Shown one piece after another: positions 33,311 to 43,630 of a stretch of DNA of 64,000 nt. The notes below the pieces were generated by a model. That model saw only the letters and a list, made by a program, of their open reading frames with translations. It was not told where the DNA came from and searched no databases. Source of the DNA: Prorocentrum cordatum. Taxonomy: Eukaryota; Sar; Dinophyceae; Prorocentrales; Prorocentraceae. The stretch spans positions 1-64,000 of the forward strand of contig CAUYUJ010021689.1 of assembly GCA_963575745.1 (NCBI GenBank), written 5' to 3'. The position numbers and the translations under genes were made by a program. Every line of letters starts with the position of its first letter. Position 1 is the stretch's first letter.

Positions 33311-33663
33311 AAAACAAAACAAAGAAAGCAAAACAAAAAAAACGACGCCAGTCGAGCGAGGAAGAGACTCCCCGCCCTGCTGCACAGGGCTGCTTGCCCC
33401 ATCTGCTGCCAGCTCTGGTCCCCCTGGAGCTCTCGACCCCTTCCCTCGGGATCGGTTCTGCATCCTGAGCCACCCCTTGACGGCCCCGGGGCCTGGAGGC
33501 GGCCCCCAGGCGCCGAGAGCACTGCAAACACCCGGCAGCGCGGTGTCCTCGGCCGCCAGGGATCCGGGGCCAGAGCCCCGCCTGACTACAGCCACCTGCC
33601 TCTCCTCGACTGCAGCCAGCGCCGTCTCTCAGGCTCGCTGGCAGCGGTGGGGGGCGGGCGCAC
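33311..33663. other. Unassigned DNA including a GC-rich dispersed repeat copy
   Basis: 33430-33560 matches the dispersed repeat seen at 3.3 and 3.8 kb (TTGACGGCCCCGGGGCCTGG block). On the minus strand this lies downstream of the candidate exon 33664-33819 and would be the start of its giant intron. Confidence 0.4.
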
Positions 33664-33819
33664 GCGTCGAAGTTGAAGATCGGGTACGGCTTGTCCGCGG
33701 GGCACCTCCTCACATTCCAGCAGGGGTGCGGGATGCAGACGCACTTGTGCTTCTTCGTGTCGTAGTCGAGCACGGGGAAGACCGGGTCCTGCTGGCAATG
33801 CGCAGCGGATGCGCCAGGA
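33664..33819 (-). CDS. Candidate exon: cysteine-rich HPCW repeat and start of next repeat
   Basis: Minus strand. A strong acceptor, TGCTTCTCTTTCTCACTTAG, ends at 33820, followed by about 52 codons. Reading: PGASAAHCQQDPVFPVLDYD, then TKKHKCVCIPHPCWN, VRR, then CPADKPYPIFNFD. The last block repeats the pattern of the first (C-x2-D-x2-[FY]-P-[VI]-[LF]-[DN]-[FY]-D), so the exon carries one full and one partial repeat. A GTGCGC donor follows. The full repeat matches the island at 14890-15002. No ATG precedes it, so it is internal. Function unknown; the conserved Cys pairs suggest a disulphide- or metal-stabilised extracellular or lumenal repeat. This is the best single coding candidate outside the retroelement. 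Confidence 0.62.
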
Positions 33820-34224
33820 CTAAGTGAGAAAGAGAAGCAACATAGCAGCAGCGACTGGAAGACGCATTCGAACCCAGGAACGGGCGTGGAGCACGTCGTC
33901 CTGATGCACTGAAGCCATCGTTAGGGAGAATTCGACGATATAACCACTGAAATTGCAGGAGCGCGTCCCATCCAGGCAACATCCGAAAGGCCTTCTAGTC
34001 AACTACGATTGGAGCGCGCCAGAACGGCCTGGAATTAACCTATTACGCGCTTCTTGGTAAAGCTGGCACTTCCATGCGACCACCTGTCCTTCATATTACA
34101 AGTGGCACGTGTGTGCCCAGGCTCATACAAAAAACTGAAGGGGCGTTTGAAGCAGGAGTGAAATGCAACAGCGAAATCGCACTCGAGCGCAAGTGGGGTT
34201 GCCACACCTTGCGATGTGTGTACC
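33820..34224. other. Unassigned DNA upstream (minus strand) of the HPCW exon
   Basis: Balanced composition, few repeats. It contains the pyrimidine tract of the acceptor at 33820-33840. No further exon recognised. Confidence 0.35.
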
Positions 34225-34650
34225 AGGGCCCCCCAGAAGCCTCAGGAGGCCCGGCTTGGATACCAGAAGAGGCTCCAGGAGGCCCCAGGATTGTGAGTGT
34301 TGTGTGGGTGTGTGTAATGTGTGCTCTGTGTTGTGCGTGCTTTTTGTGCGTTGTAGGTGTTGTGTGTTATGTTTGTCTAGGGCGTGATTTGTGTCTCTGT
34401 GTGTGCATGTAGTTCTGAGGCCCCAGAAGGCCCCAAGAGGCCCCAGGCGACCTTAGGAGGCCCCAAGAGGCTCCAGGAGGCCGCAGGAGGCCCCAGGAGG
34501 CCCCAGGAGGTTTCAGGAGACCCCCAGGAGGCTCCGAGGCGGGGTCTGGGGCATCAGAAGGTTTAGAAAGCCCCAGGAGGCCCCAGGAGGTTCCAGGAGG
34601 CCCCCAGGAGGCTCCGAGGCGGGGTCTGGGGTACCAGAGGGTACGTCGGG
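34225..34650 (+). repeat. GGAGGCCCCA repeats with two 70-bp direct units
   Basis: CCAGGAGGCCCCAGGAGG repeats, the reverse complement of those at 24.4-25.0 kb, are interrupted by a GTGTGTG-rich stretch (34290-34410). Two direct units of about 70 bp end in GAGGCTCCGAGGCGGGGTCT (around 34545 and 34615). Confidence 0.7.
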
Positions 34651-34974
34651 GCTCGATTTTGGGAGGATTTTTCAGGCGAAACCGCCATTCTCTGAGAATC
34701 GGTGTCAAAATTATTGAAATTACAATGTGTTGTTGAATGTGTTAGGTGAAAGTGTTGAAATTCCGATGTGTTTTGGACCCTGACGTCACGATCTGCGTGA
34801 GGGGTGCCACCGATTTTCAGAATTTCGAGGATGTCCCTAGCGAAACGGCCAGAAATATCGCGGACGCGGCGCCCCGCGTACGCATTAATCGCCTCTGAGC
34901 TCTACTCCCTCGGAGAGGTGCGTATGAGAATACGATTATGTGTCACGCTTCCCCCCTTGAGTGCCCCTGCTCTT
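34651..34974. other. Unassigned DNA
   Basis: About 320 bp without recognisable feature. Confidence 0.35.
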
Positions 34975-36092
34975 CGGAGCTTCCTTTCGGGCCCAGAAAC
35001 GCTGTACTGGGCGGGTGAGGGCGCAGGCGAGCGGTAGCGCTGACACCCTCGGTGGGGCTCCGTCTGGGGGCACGAACGGCTGTACTGGGCGGGGGGGCGC
35101 CTGCGGGCGGTAGCACTGGGGCCGTTGGTAAAGCCTCCTTTCGGGCCCAGAAACACTGTACTGCCCGGGGGAGACGCAAGCGGGCGGTAGCACTGGGACT
35201 GTCGCTGAGGATCCCTATAGGGCTACAAAACGCGATACTGGGTTGGGGGGCAGCCTTGGGACCTTCGGTGGAGCTCTCTCGGGCCCCGAAACGCTGTAGT
35301 GGGCGGGGGGGGGGGGGGGGCGCATGCGGGCGGCAACGATGGGACCTTCGATGGAGCTCCTTACGGGGCCACGACACGCCGTACTGGGCGGGAGGGCGCA
35401 CGCAGGCAGTAATACTGGGGCCGTCGGTGGAGCTCCATCTGGGGCCACGAAGCGCTGCACTGGGCGGGGGGGGAGGCGCAGGCGGGCGGCAGAACGGGGG
35501 CCGCTGGTGGAGCTTCCTCTCGGGCCACAAGATATTATACCAGGCGGGGAAGGGCATGCGGGCGGTAGCACTGGGGCCGTCGGTGGAACTCCCAATGGGG
35601 CCATGAGACGCTGTACTGGGCGGGGGGGGCGCACGCGGGCGGCAACACTGGGGCCGTCGGTAAAGCTCCCTTTGGGGCCACGGAACATGTGAAGGGTGTG
35701 ATGAAACGTGTGACGACGGCGAGAATGGAAGTCCGGAGGCTGGGGAGGAACGAAGGAAGGAAGGAAGGAAGGAAGGAAAGGAAGGAGAGAAGGAAGGAAG
35801 GAAAGGAAGGAAGGAAGAAAGGAAGGAAAGAAAAACAGAAAGGAAGGAAGGAAGGAAGACAGGAAGGAAGTAAGGATGAAAGGAAGGACGGAAGGAAGGA
35901 AGGTGGAAGGAAGGAAGTAAGGAAGGAGTGGAAAGGAAGAAAGGAAGGAAGGAAGGAAAGGAAGGAAGGAAGGAAGAACGGACGGACGGAGGGAGGGAGG
36001 AAGGAAGGAAGGAAAGATGAAGGAAGGGAGGGAGGAACGCGGGCGCGGTCCCTTCAAAGCGGACACCCAACACCACAGGACGGTTGGGAATT
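34975..36092 (+). repeat. Composite satellite element E5 (most divergent)
   Basis: No head seen. About eight divergent satellite units (GGTGGAGCTCC...GGGCCACGAAACGCTGTACTGGGCGG) to 35690, then a GGAA tract, then the tail as GACACCCAACACCACAGGACGG. G-runs replace the poly-C runs of E1/E4. Confidence 0.8.
35740..36040 (+). repeat. (GGAA)n tract
   Basis: About 300 bp of GGAA/GGAAA units inside E5, between the satellite units and the tail. Confidence 0.9.
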
Positions 36093-36530
36093 AGCATGCC
36101 GCACGGGCACTGCCCACCACAGGGCGCGACACTCGCAGTCCAGCGCGTGCCCTGACAGCCCGGCCGCCGCCCAGCACAGCGCCGCCGACGGCTGCGCCCC
36201 CTTCCCGAGCAACGTTGGTTGTCCCTCTGGGCCACTTCTGGGGCCACTTCCGCGGTCGCCCAGCGTCAGCCCTCACTGGCGCCGGGCGCCAAACACAGTA
36301 CCATGGCATAGCCGACGTCGGGGTTTCCCGACAAGCAACCTCCACGCACGACGCCCTGCGCCGGGCAAAGGCCCTCCCTCCACACCCTACCTGCCCTGTC
36401 CCTGCATGACCTGCGTCGCGGGCTCGCGAGCGGGTCAGCGAAAGAAGGGCCATTGGCCCAGAGGATGCGCAGGGGCGGCACTGGAGCCGGGGTCAGGGAA
36501 TCGCCTTTCGGTGTGCGCTAGGGGGGAATG
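36093..36530. other. Low-repeat DNA, possible minus-strand coding island
   Basis: Complex GC-rich sequence. On the minus strand a frame near 36195-36095 reads AAGLSGHALDCECRALWW, with another C-E-C motif, behind GGGGGCGCAG. It may be a further exon of the cysteine-rich gene, but it runs into the E5 tail and lacks the longer conserved blocks. Confidence 0.3.
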
Positions 36531-36571
36531 GGGAGCGGGAAGAGGGGGAAGGGGGGAGGGGGAGAGGGGAA

Positions 36572-36574
36572 CAG

Positions 36575-36633
<59 letters not shown>

Positions 36634-36870
36634 CTACAACAACAACAACAACTACTACTACTACAACAACAACACCAACAACAACAACAACAACAACAAC
36701 AACCACAACCACAACCACAACAACAACAACAATCAGTTTAAGACTGTTCGTTCTTATCTGCTCGCGTGTCATTCAATATGCATATCCTAAACCCTGGATA
36801 CCCGCCCTCTTCGTCTTCGACCGTACCCCCTTTTGGGGGTTGTATTCATTCCCTGCCACGCGTGGTTGGT
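36572..36870 (+). repeat. (CAA)n tract plus AAGACTGTTCG module
   Basis: CAA/CTA trinucleotides (36572-36733) followed by the module at 36737-36860. It is a truncated higher-order unit. Confidence 0.82.
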
Positions 36871-37155
36871 GAAGCCCTTGAAAACGAAGGGCAACAAAGA
36901 ACGGGGAAGAATGAGGACGAAGGGATGGGAGGGAGGGGAGAGGCAAGAAGGAGGGAGGACGATGATTTGCGCTCTGACTGGCGATTCAGCTTGCGCCATG
37001 GCTTGCGCCAGCCACTCCAACTTTTTTGGTCCGCGGGTCGATAGCGCACCTCTTCCGGTCGAAGGTAAGCGGGCCGCGCACAGCTTTAATTGACATAGGG
37101 AGGGAGCAGAAGGAGGGGCCTCAAGTCAAAGCCAAGAGGGGGCAAAGCTCCGGAA

Positions 37156-37450
37156 TCAGGCAGCGCCGAAGACGATGTGCTTGCAAAGGAACGTCTTGTA
37201 CAGGAACCCGGCGGCGAAGTACCGGAAGAAGCAAAATGCTGTGGTCGGTGGTGCCGTCAGCGGCGCGTCATGTACACCAGCCTCAAGTGGCGGCGGGAGA
37301 GGACTCGCCACGCATCCAGGGCGACGCCCGGAGGGGTGAGGAGCATCGCTAGGCCGGAGTGCAACGTTGTGCCACCGAACAGGATGCGGGAGCGGGCCCA
37401 GGCCGTGGTTGTCCAAGGTGCCACGGACTCAGGGTACGGGGGCCCAAGTC
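37156..37450 (-). CDS. Candidate 3'-terminal exon of a membrane protein, one frame break
   Basis: Minus strand. A branch-point-like CTGAC and the acceptor TGCTACGCCTCAG end at about 37451. The frame then reads LGPPYPESVAPWTTTAWARS, RILFGGTTLHSGLAMLLTPP and ALDAWRVLSRRHLRLVYM, reaching TGA at 37257. One base further the neighbouring frame continues as TAFCFFRYFAAGFLYKTFLC, then KHIVFGAA and a stop at 37156. Two hydrophobic stretches of membrane-segment length are visible. The single break lies in GACGCGCCGCTGA and could be an assembly indel, a short unrecognised splice or a pseudogene mutation. The family is not recognised. Confidence 0.42.
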
Positions 37451-37853
37451 TGAGGCGTAGCAGTCAGGTCATGCCAGGACCATGCCGCCTGTAACGACCG
37501 ACAGGGTGCCAGTGTGCTGCAGGGTGGACGCCTGCCCTGCAGTGGCGAGCGCGTGGGATCGGGCCGAAGCCGCGCACGGTGCGCTGCGGTAGTCCGCGGT
37601 GCCCAGGGCCGGGCCGGGGCCGCGCTGCGCCCAGGACCGCGGGGCCGCCGAAGCGGCAAGGTGCGCGCGAGCGCCGGGCACCGGGCCGAAGCCGCGCTGT
37701 GCCGGGCACGGCCGCCACGCGGGAGTGGGGTAGCGAACGGGGAGGGGAAAGCGGACAGGAAGGAGAAGTGCCGACCAGGCGGGCCAGCCAGCGCCAGGGC
37801 AGCCCCGCGCCGGCAGCCGGGCGTAGCGCCAGTTGCTGGAGGCAGGCGGATCC
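37451..37853. other. Unassigned very GC-rich DNA
   Basis: Upstream (minus strand) of the candidate terminal exon. No further exon recognised; long open frames here reflect GC content. Confidence 0.35.
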
Positions 37854-38003
37854 TGCGGAATCAGGGGGGACTAACCGTCCCATTTTCAAGTAAAGGGGGG
37901 GGAGGGAGGGGGAGGGCAAGTTGCCGAAGGCGACGAACAGGTCGTACCCCCAGAAGAGCGTCGCGATGCGTGCCAGAGCCAGGAGGGGCGGTTCGGGCGC
38001 GGT
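37854..38003 (-). repeat. Exon-bearing tandem duplication, copy 1 (acceptor altered)
   Basis: Direct repeat of 38192-38349. The minus strand contains LFWGYDLFVAFGNLP, matching LFSWYDLFVAFYSAWP of the other copy. At the place of the acceptor CCCCTGGCAG this copy has GCTCTGGCAC, losing the AG, so this exon copy may be silent. Confidence 0.6.
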
Positions 38004-38191
38004 GCCCGAGGTCAACAGGACCGCTAGAAGCATTGAGGTGCGTCAGCGCTTGGGCGCTGTATTCCGTGCCAGTGTCCATCCAGAACTGCGCAGCGGGCCG
38101 TCCCCCGCGCCCATTGTGTTTGGCCGTATCCTGGTTCCGCCGGATTCCTGATGCAGGGCGCTTTCGCAGCCCCAGTCGATGTCGCAGTTGG

Positions 38192-38349
38192 TGCGGGATC
38201 AGGAGGGACAAACCGTCCCATTATCAGGTGTGTAGGAGGAGGGGAAAAGGGGGAGACAGGGCCAGGCGCTGTAGAAGGCGACAAACAGGTCGTACCAGGA
38301 GAACAGCGCCAAGAAGCCTGCCAGGGGCAGGAGGGGCGGTTGGTGCGGT
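38192..38349 (-). repeat. Exon-bearing tandem duplication, copy 2 (acceptor intact)
   Basis: Direct repeat of 37854-38003, about 335 bp apart. Conserved parts include the YDLFVAF coding block, the CCGCCCCTCCTG pyrimidine tract and a downstream ATGGGACGGTTTGTCCC block. Confidence 0.65.
38261..38317 (-). CDS. Candidate exon encoding GFLALFSWYDLFVAF
   Basis: Minus strand, immediately after CCTCCTGCCCCTGGCAG. It reads GFLALFSWYDLFVAFYSAWP, a hydrophobic, membrane-segment-like peptide. It lies 0.8 kb upstream of the candidate terminal exon at 37156-37450 and is likely in the same gene. A GT donor is not obvious. Family unknown. Confidence 0.4.
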
Positions 38350-39100
38350 ACCTTGGGCGGCGGCGTCATGGGGAGCGTTCAGGGCAGGAGCCACTCCAAC
38401 ACAGGTAAACCATAAGTTTCGCCATGGGTCGCGCCATAAACAGCGCCACGCACCACCCCCTCGAAAGAACATATCGTGCATACCCCCACGGGGGGACGCA
38501 CAGCTGCGAACAGGTGTCAGAAACAAATTTCGTGGAGCCGTGAAAAGAAGCGGGATGTTGGGAGAGCGGGGCGGAAGGATAGTGAGAGCTGCAACCGTGT
38601 CGAGAGGAGCGCGGGGATGTGGAGTGGATTGGGACGGAGTGGACAAGAGTAGGGTCTTAGGAGGAGGAGCGGCAAGGAGTGTAGAAGAGGAACCAGGAGG
38701 AGTGCGGAGGAGCGGGGGGCGCACGGAGGAATCTGGAGGAGGGGCTGGGAATAATTTGGGAGAAATGCGGAATGCGAGCAGGAAGGGGTGCAGATTGTTG
38801 GTGTGGGATGGGGTGGCCTGGGGAGGAGTGGGCGGAATGCGAAGAACTGAAAATAGCACAATGGAGTACGAACGACATGAAAATGAAGATAAAGGGAAAG
38901 AGTCGAGAATACTGGGAATGGACGTTGAAAAGTGGGGGCAAGTGGATACGAGCGAAGACTGGTGCGGAAACAAAGCGCGGGGGGGTTGGAAAACACCCGA
39001 AAGCCTCCTGTGACCTCTGGGGGGCCTCGGAATTTGCCCGATGACCACCGAGCAGCTCCAGAGGCTCCGAAAACCTCCGGGAACGCAGACGGGAGCCGTT
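38350..39100. other. Unassigned DNA, no gene recognised
   Basis: Mixed GC-rich sequence with GGAGG-rich parts (38630-38760). Long open frames overlap on both strands without domains. Confidence 0.35.
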
Positions 39101-39104
39101 GTTG

Positions 39105-39860
39105 GCACGGGCCACGACGGGCGCGAACGAGCGGGGGCCCCGAAGGGCATACGTATAGGGGGCCGCAAAGGGCAGCGACGGAGCCGCTGAGGGCAGAAAC
39201 GGGGCCACGAAGGGCAGAGAGGTGGCAACGAAGAGCGACAGAGGGGCCACGAAGGGCATGCATATGGGGCCACGACGGGCGCGAACGAGCGGGGGCCACG
39301 AAGGGCATACGTGTATGGGCCCAGAAAGGGCGACAGCGGGGCCACTGAGCGCAGAAAGTGGGCCATGAAGGGCAGCGAGGGGGCCACGAATGGCGACAGC
39401 GGGGCGACGAAACGCATGCGTATGGGACCACGAACGGCACAAGCGAGCGGGGGGCACGAAGGGCAATTAATCCGGGGCCACAGAGGGCAGCGACGGGACT
39501 GCTGAGGGCAGAAACGGGGCCACGAAGGGCAGACAGGGGGCCACGAAGGGCGACAGCGGGGGCACGAAGGGAATGCAGACGGGGCCACGGCGGGCGCGAA
39601 CGAGCGGGTGCCGCGAAGGGCATTCGCATACGGGGCCCAAAAAAAGGCGACAGCGGGGCCACTGAGGGCAGCAAAGGGGCCACGAAGGGCAGCGAGAGGG
39701 CCACGAAGGGCGACAACGGGGCTACGAAGGGCATGCGTATGGGGCCACGACGGGCGACTGCGAGCGGGGGCCACGAAACGCATATAATGCGGAGCCACAA
39801 TGGGCAGCGACGGGGCCACTGAGGGCAGCAACGGGGCCACGAAGGGCAGCGAGCGAAGGC
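39105..39860 (+). repeat. GGGGCCACGAAGGGC array
   Basis: More than 30 degenerate units of about 21 bp (GGCCACGAAGGGCAGCGAGG) with larger internal motifs GCATATGGGGCCACGACGGG and GCGCGAACGAGCGGG. It ends a higher-order unit whose left part is missing. Confidence 0.88.
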
Positions 39861-39959
39861 GACCGCGGAACCAGCACGGACAGCCAGGGGCATCGAAGGC
39901 GGAAGGGCAGCGAGCGGCGACTGCAGTCCATAACTGGCTGGTCGGGCGGGCAAGCCCAG

Positions 39960-40421
39960 ACGGGCGGGTCGAGCGGGCGGGTCGTTGAAGCGTAAATTCT
40001 GCTTGAACCGCCAGGCAATATGTAGCGGGAGCGCGGTTCGTGAGCATCGAGGAACGGCATCTGAATAAATTGTAAAGAAGTACCAGGCGGGAGCCGTGAG
40101 TCGGTGGTAAGTTGCGAGGAAGTCCCAAGCGAGAGCGCGATTCTACAATAAATTCTGAAAGAATATCAAGCGGGACCCGCGATCCGGTGGTAAACTGCAA
40201 GGAAGTCCAAAGCGAGAGCGCGATTCCTCAATAAATTGTGAAGAAATCTCAGGCGGGAGCCGTTGTTGTTGTAAGCCAGGGGCCAACGACACAGTTTGAC
40301 CCCCAAGGCTTTCCCCGATAAAAAAACAAGGTGCGAGCCCCAGGAAAGGCACCTGAATCGAAAAGAAAACGTTCACCAGACGGGGGCATCAACAATAGTT
40401 ATGATTCAGAGATGTGACTTC

Positions 40422-40455
<34 letters not shown>

Positions 40456-40467
40456 GCAACAATAACG

Positions 40468-40498
<31 letters not shown>

Positions 40499-40626
40499 CC
40501 ACAACCACAACCACAACCACAACCACAACCACAACCACAACCACAACAACAACCACAACCACCACAACCACAACCACAACCACAACCACAACCGCAACCA
40601 CAACCACAACCAAAACAACAACAATT

Positions 40627-40664
<38 letters not shown>

Positions 40665-40923
40665 AACAACAATTTTAAGACTGATCGCCCTTACCTGCTC
40701 GAGTGTCCAATAACGCCTCTGTCCCAAACCCTCGATACCCGCCCTCTTCCTCTTCGATCGAACCCTTTTTGGGGGGTATACCTGTCTCTTCCCTGCAGGC
40801 CGGGCCCCAGCAAGCGGCGGGGCGGCCGCGGACCGTCGGCCTGGCCAGCGGCAGCGCTGATCGGCGGGGCGGCCGCGGACCGTCGACCCGACCCCAAAAG
40901 GGACGGACAGGGGACCGACCACC

Positions 40924-40962
<39 letters not shown>

Positions 40963-41605
40963 TCGAGGACGACGGCGACGACGACGACGTCGACGATGAC
41001 GGCGACGAGCGAAAGCGAGAGCGAAAGAGAACGACAGCAGGGCCACAAGGACACGAAGTAGGCCACGAAGGGCAATAGCGGGGACACGAAGGGAATGCGT
41101 ATGGGGCCACGAAGAGCGCGAACGAGCAGGGGCCACGAAGGGCAGAGAATGCGGGGCCACATAAAGCAACGATGGGGCCACTGAGGGTAGCAACTGGGCC
41201 ACGTAGGCCATATGCCTATGGGGCCACCACGGGCGCGAACGAGCGGGGGCCATGAAGGGCATACATATATGAGGCCACGACGGGCAGCGAGGAGGCAACG
41301 GGGCCACGACGGGCAGCGAGGGGGCCACGAAGGGCTGCAACGGGGCCACGAAGGGCTGCGACGGGGCCACAAAGGGCACCAGGGGGGCCACGAAGGGCTG
41401 CAACGGAGCCACGAAACAAAGCGAGGGGGCCACGCAGGACCGCAACGGGGCCACAAAGGGCAGCGAGGAGGCCACGAAGGGCTGCAACGGGGCCACGGAG
41501 GGCAGCGAAGGGGCCACGAAGGGCTGCAACGGGGACACGAAACAAAGCGAGGGGGCCACGAAGGGCTGCAACGGGGCCACGAAAGGCAGCGAGATCCCGA
41601 TTCTT
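39960..41605 (+). repeat. Complete higher-order repeat unit b
   Basis: GAGCG units (39960-40275), GGGAGCCGTTGTTGTTGTAA block (40256), GTGC...GCAC hairpin block (40328), (CAA)n/(CCACAA)n tract (40421-40672), AAGACTG module (40674-40798), GC-rich block with two GCGGCCGCGGACCGTCG repeats, (GAC)n (40920-41010), GGCCACGAAGGGC array (41040-41600). Confidence 0.88.
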
Positions 41606-42063
41606 ATGTAATCTGTAAAGGAGTCCTGAACGTGAGCGCGACTCCTGGGTGCCTGGGTGTCGATCGCGGCGCTTGAGTAAACTGCAAGAATTTCCAACGC
41701 AGGGGCGCTATTCTTCAGTAACTTACAAGCAAGTCTCCACCGAGAGCGCGACTCCTGAGCGCCGGGAGATAAATTCTAAGGAAGTCCCAAGCGAGAGCGC
41801 GGTTCCTGAATAAAACGCGAGGAAGTCTCGGGCGGGAGCGGGGGTCCTGGCTAACTGGTGAAGAAATATCAGGCGGGAGCCGCTGTTGTTGTAAACCGGG
41901 GGCCAACGACACAGTTTGAACCTCAAGACTTTCCCTCGTGAAAAACAAGGTGCGAGCCCCGGGAAGGGCACTTCAATCGAAAAAACAATGTGCACTGGAC
42001 GGGGGGGATCAATAATAATTCTTCTTCCGGAACGTGAGTTTCACAACAACAACAACAACAACA

Positions 42064-42125
<62 letters not shown>

Positions 42126-42211
42126 AAGAGCAAGAACCGCAGCGGTAGCAGCAGCAGCAGCAACAGCAACAGCAACAACATCATCATCAACAACAACAGC
42201 AACCACAATAA

Positions 42212-42286
<75 letters not shown>

Positions 42287-42340
42287 CCACAACAACAAGA
42301 ACAACAACATCAACAACAACAACAATAACAGCAGCAACAT

Positions 42341-42375
<35 letters not shown>

Positions 42376-42491
42376 AACACAGCAACAAAAACATCGAAAA
42401 CAACGACAACAACAACAACCACAGCAAGCACAACAGCCACAACAATAACAACAACAAGACCAGCAACAGCAACAGCAACAACAACAACAGC

Positions 42492-42524
<33 letters not shown>

Positions 42525-42803
42525 TACAACAACATCAGCAACAATAATAACAACAATTTTAAGACTGATCGCCCTTACCTGCTAGAGTGTCCAATAACGC
42601 CTCTGTCCCAAACCCTCGATACCCGCCCTCGTCGTCTTCGATCGAACCCCTCTTGGGGGGTATACCTTTCTCTTCCCTGCAGGCCGGGCCCCGGCAAGCG
42701 GCGGGGCGGCCGCGGACCGTCGGCCTGGCTAGCGGCAGCGCTGATCGGCGGGGCGGCCGCGGACCGTCGACCCGACCCCAAGAGGGACGGACAGGGGACC
42801 GAC

Positions 42804-42841
<38 letters not shown>

Positions 42842-43150
42842 TCGAAGACGACGGCGACGACGACGACGACGGCGACGACGAGCGAAAGCGAGAGCGAGAG
42901 AGAACGACAGCAGGGCCACGAAGGGACACGAAGTAGGCCACGAAGGGCGACAGCGGGGACACGAAGGGAATGCGTATGGGGCCACGAAGAGCGCGAACGA
43001 GCGGGGGCCACGAAGTGCAGATAATGCGGGGCCACAGAAGGCAACTATGGGGCCACTGAGGGTAGCAACTGGGCCACGTAGGACTTTGAGGGGGGCACAA
43101 AAGGCGACAGCGGGGCCACGAAAGGCATGCACATGGGGCTACAACGGGCG
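41606..43150 (+). repeat. Complete higher-order repeat unit c
   Basis: Same module order as unit b. The CAA/CAG tract is the longest here (42041-42555, more than 500 bp) while the GGCC array is short (42905-43150). Modules outside the microsatellite are nearly identical to unit b. Confidence 0.88.
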
Positions 43151-43599
43151 CGACCCCTGGGCGCCTGGGTGTCGGAAGCGCGGCGCTTGGCCAAATTGCA
43201 GGAAATTCCAACGCAAGGCCATGCTTCAGTAAGTTGCAAGCAAGTCTCCAGCGAGAGCGCGACTCCAGAGCGCCGGGAGAGCGATTCCTGAATAAATTGT
43301 AAGGAAGTCCCAAGAGAGAGCGCGATTCTTGAATAAAAAGCGAGGAAGTCTCGGGCGGGAGCGGGGGTCCTGGCTAAATTGCACGGAAGTCTCAGGCGGG
43401 AGCCGTTGTTGTTGTAACCCGTGGGCCAGGGGGCAAGTTTGAGCAGGAAGACCTTCCCTGTCAAAAAACAGGGTGCGAGCGTCGAGGGGCACACTTTGAT
43501 TGAGAAAAGACAGTATGCACTGGTGGGGGGATTAATAATAATGATTTTTCAGGAATGAGACGACGACAACAACAACAACAACAACACCAACAACAACAC

Positions 43600-43630
<31 letters not shown>

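Noticed and set aside
33820-34002. Signal peptide ORF MRLPVAAAMLLLFLT just upstream of the HPCW exon
   Set aside because: It is in a different frame from the exon and its hydrophobic run is encoded by the splice-acceptor pyrimidine tract.
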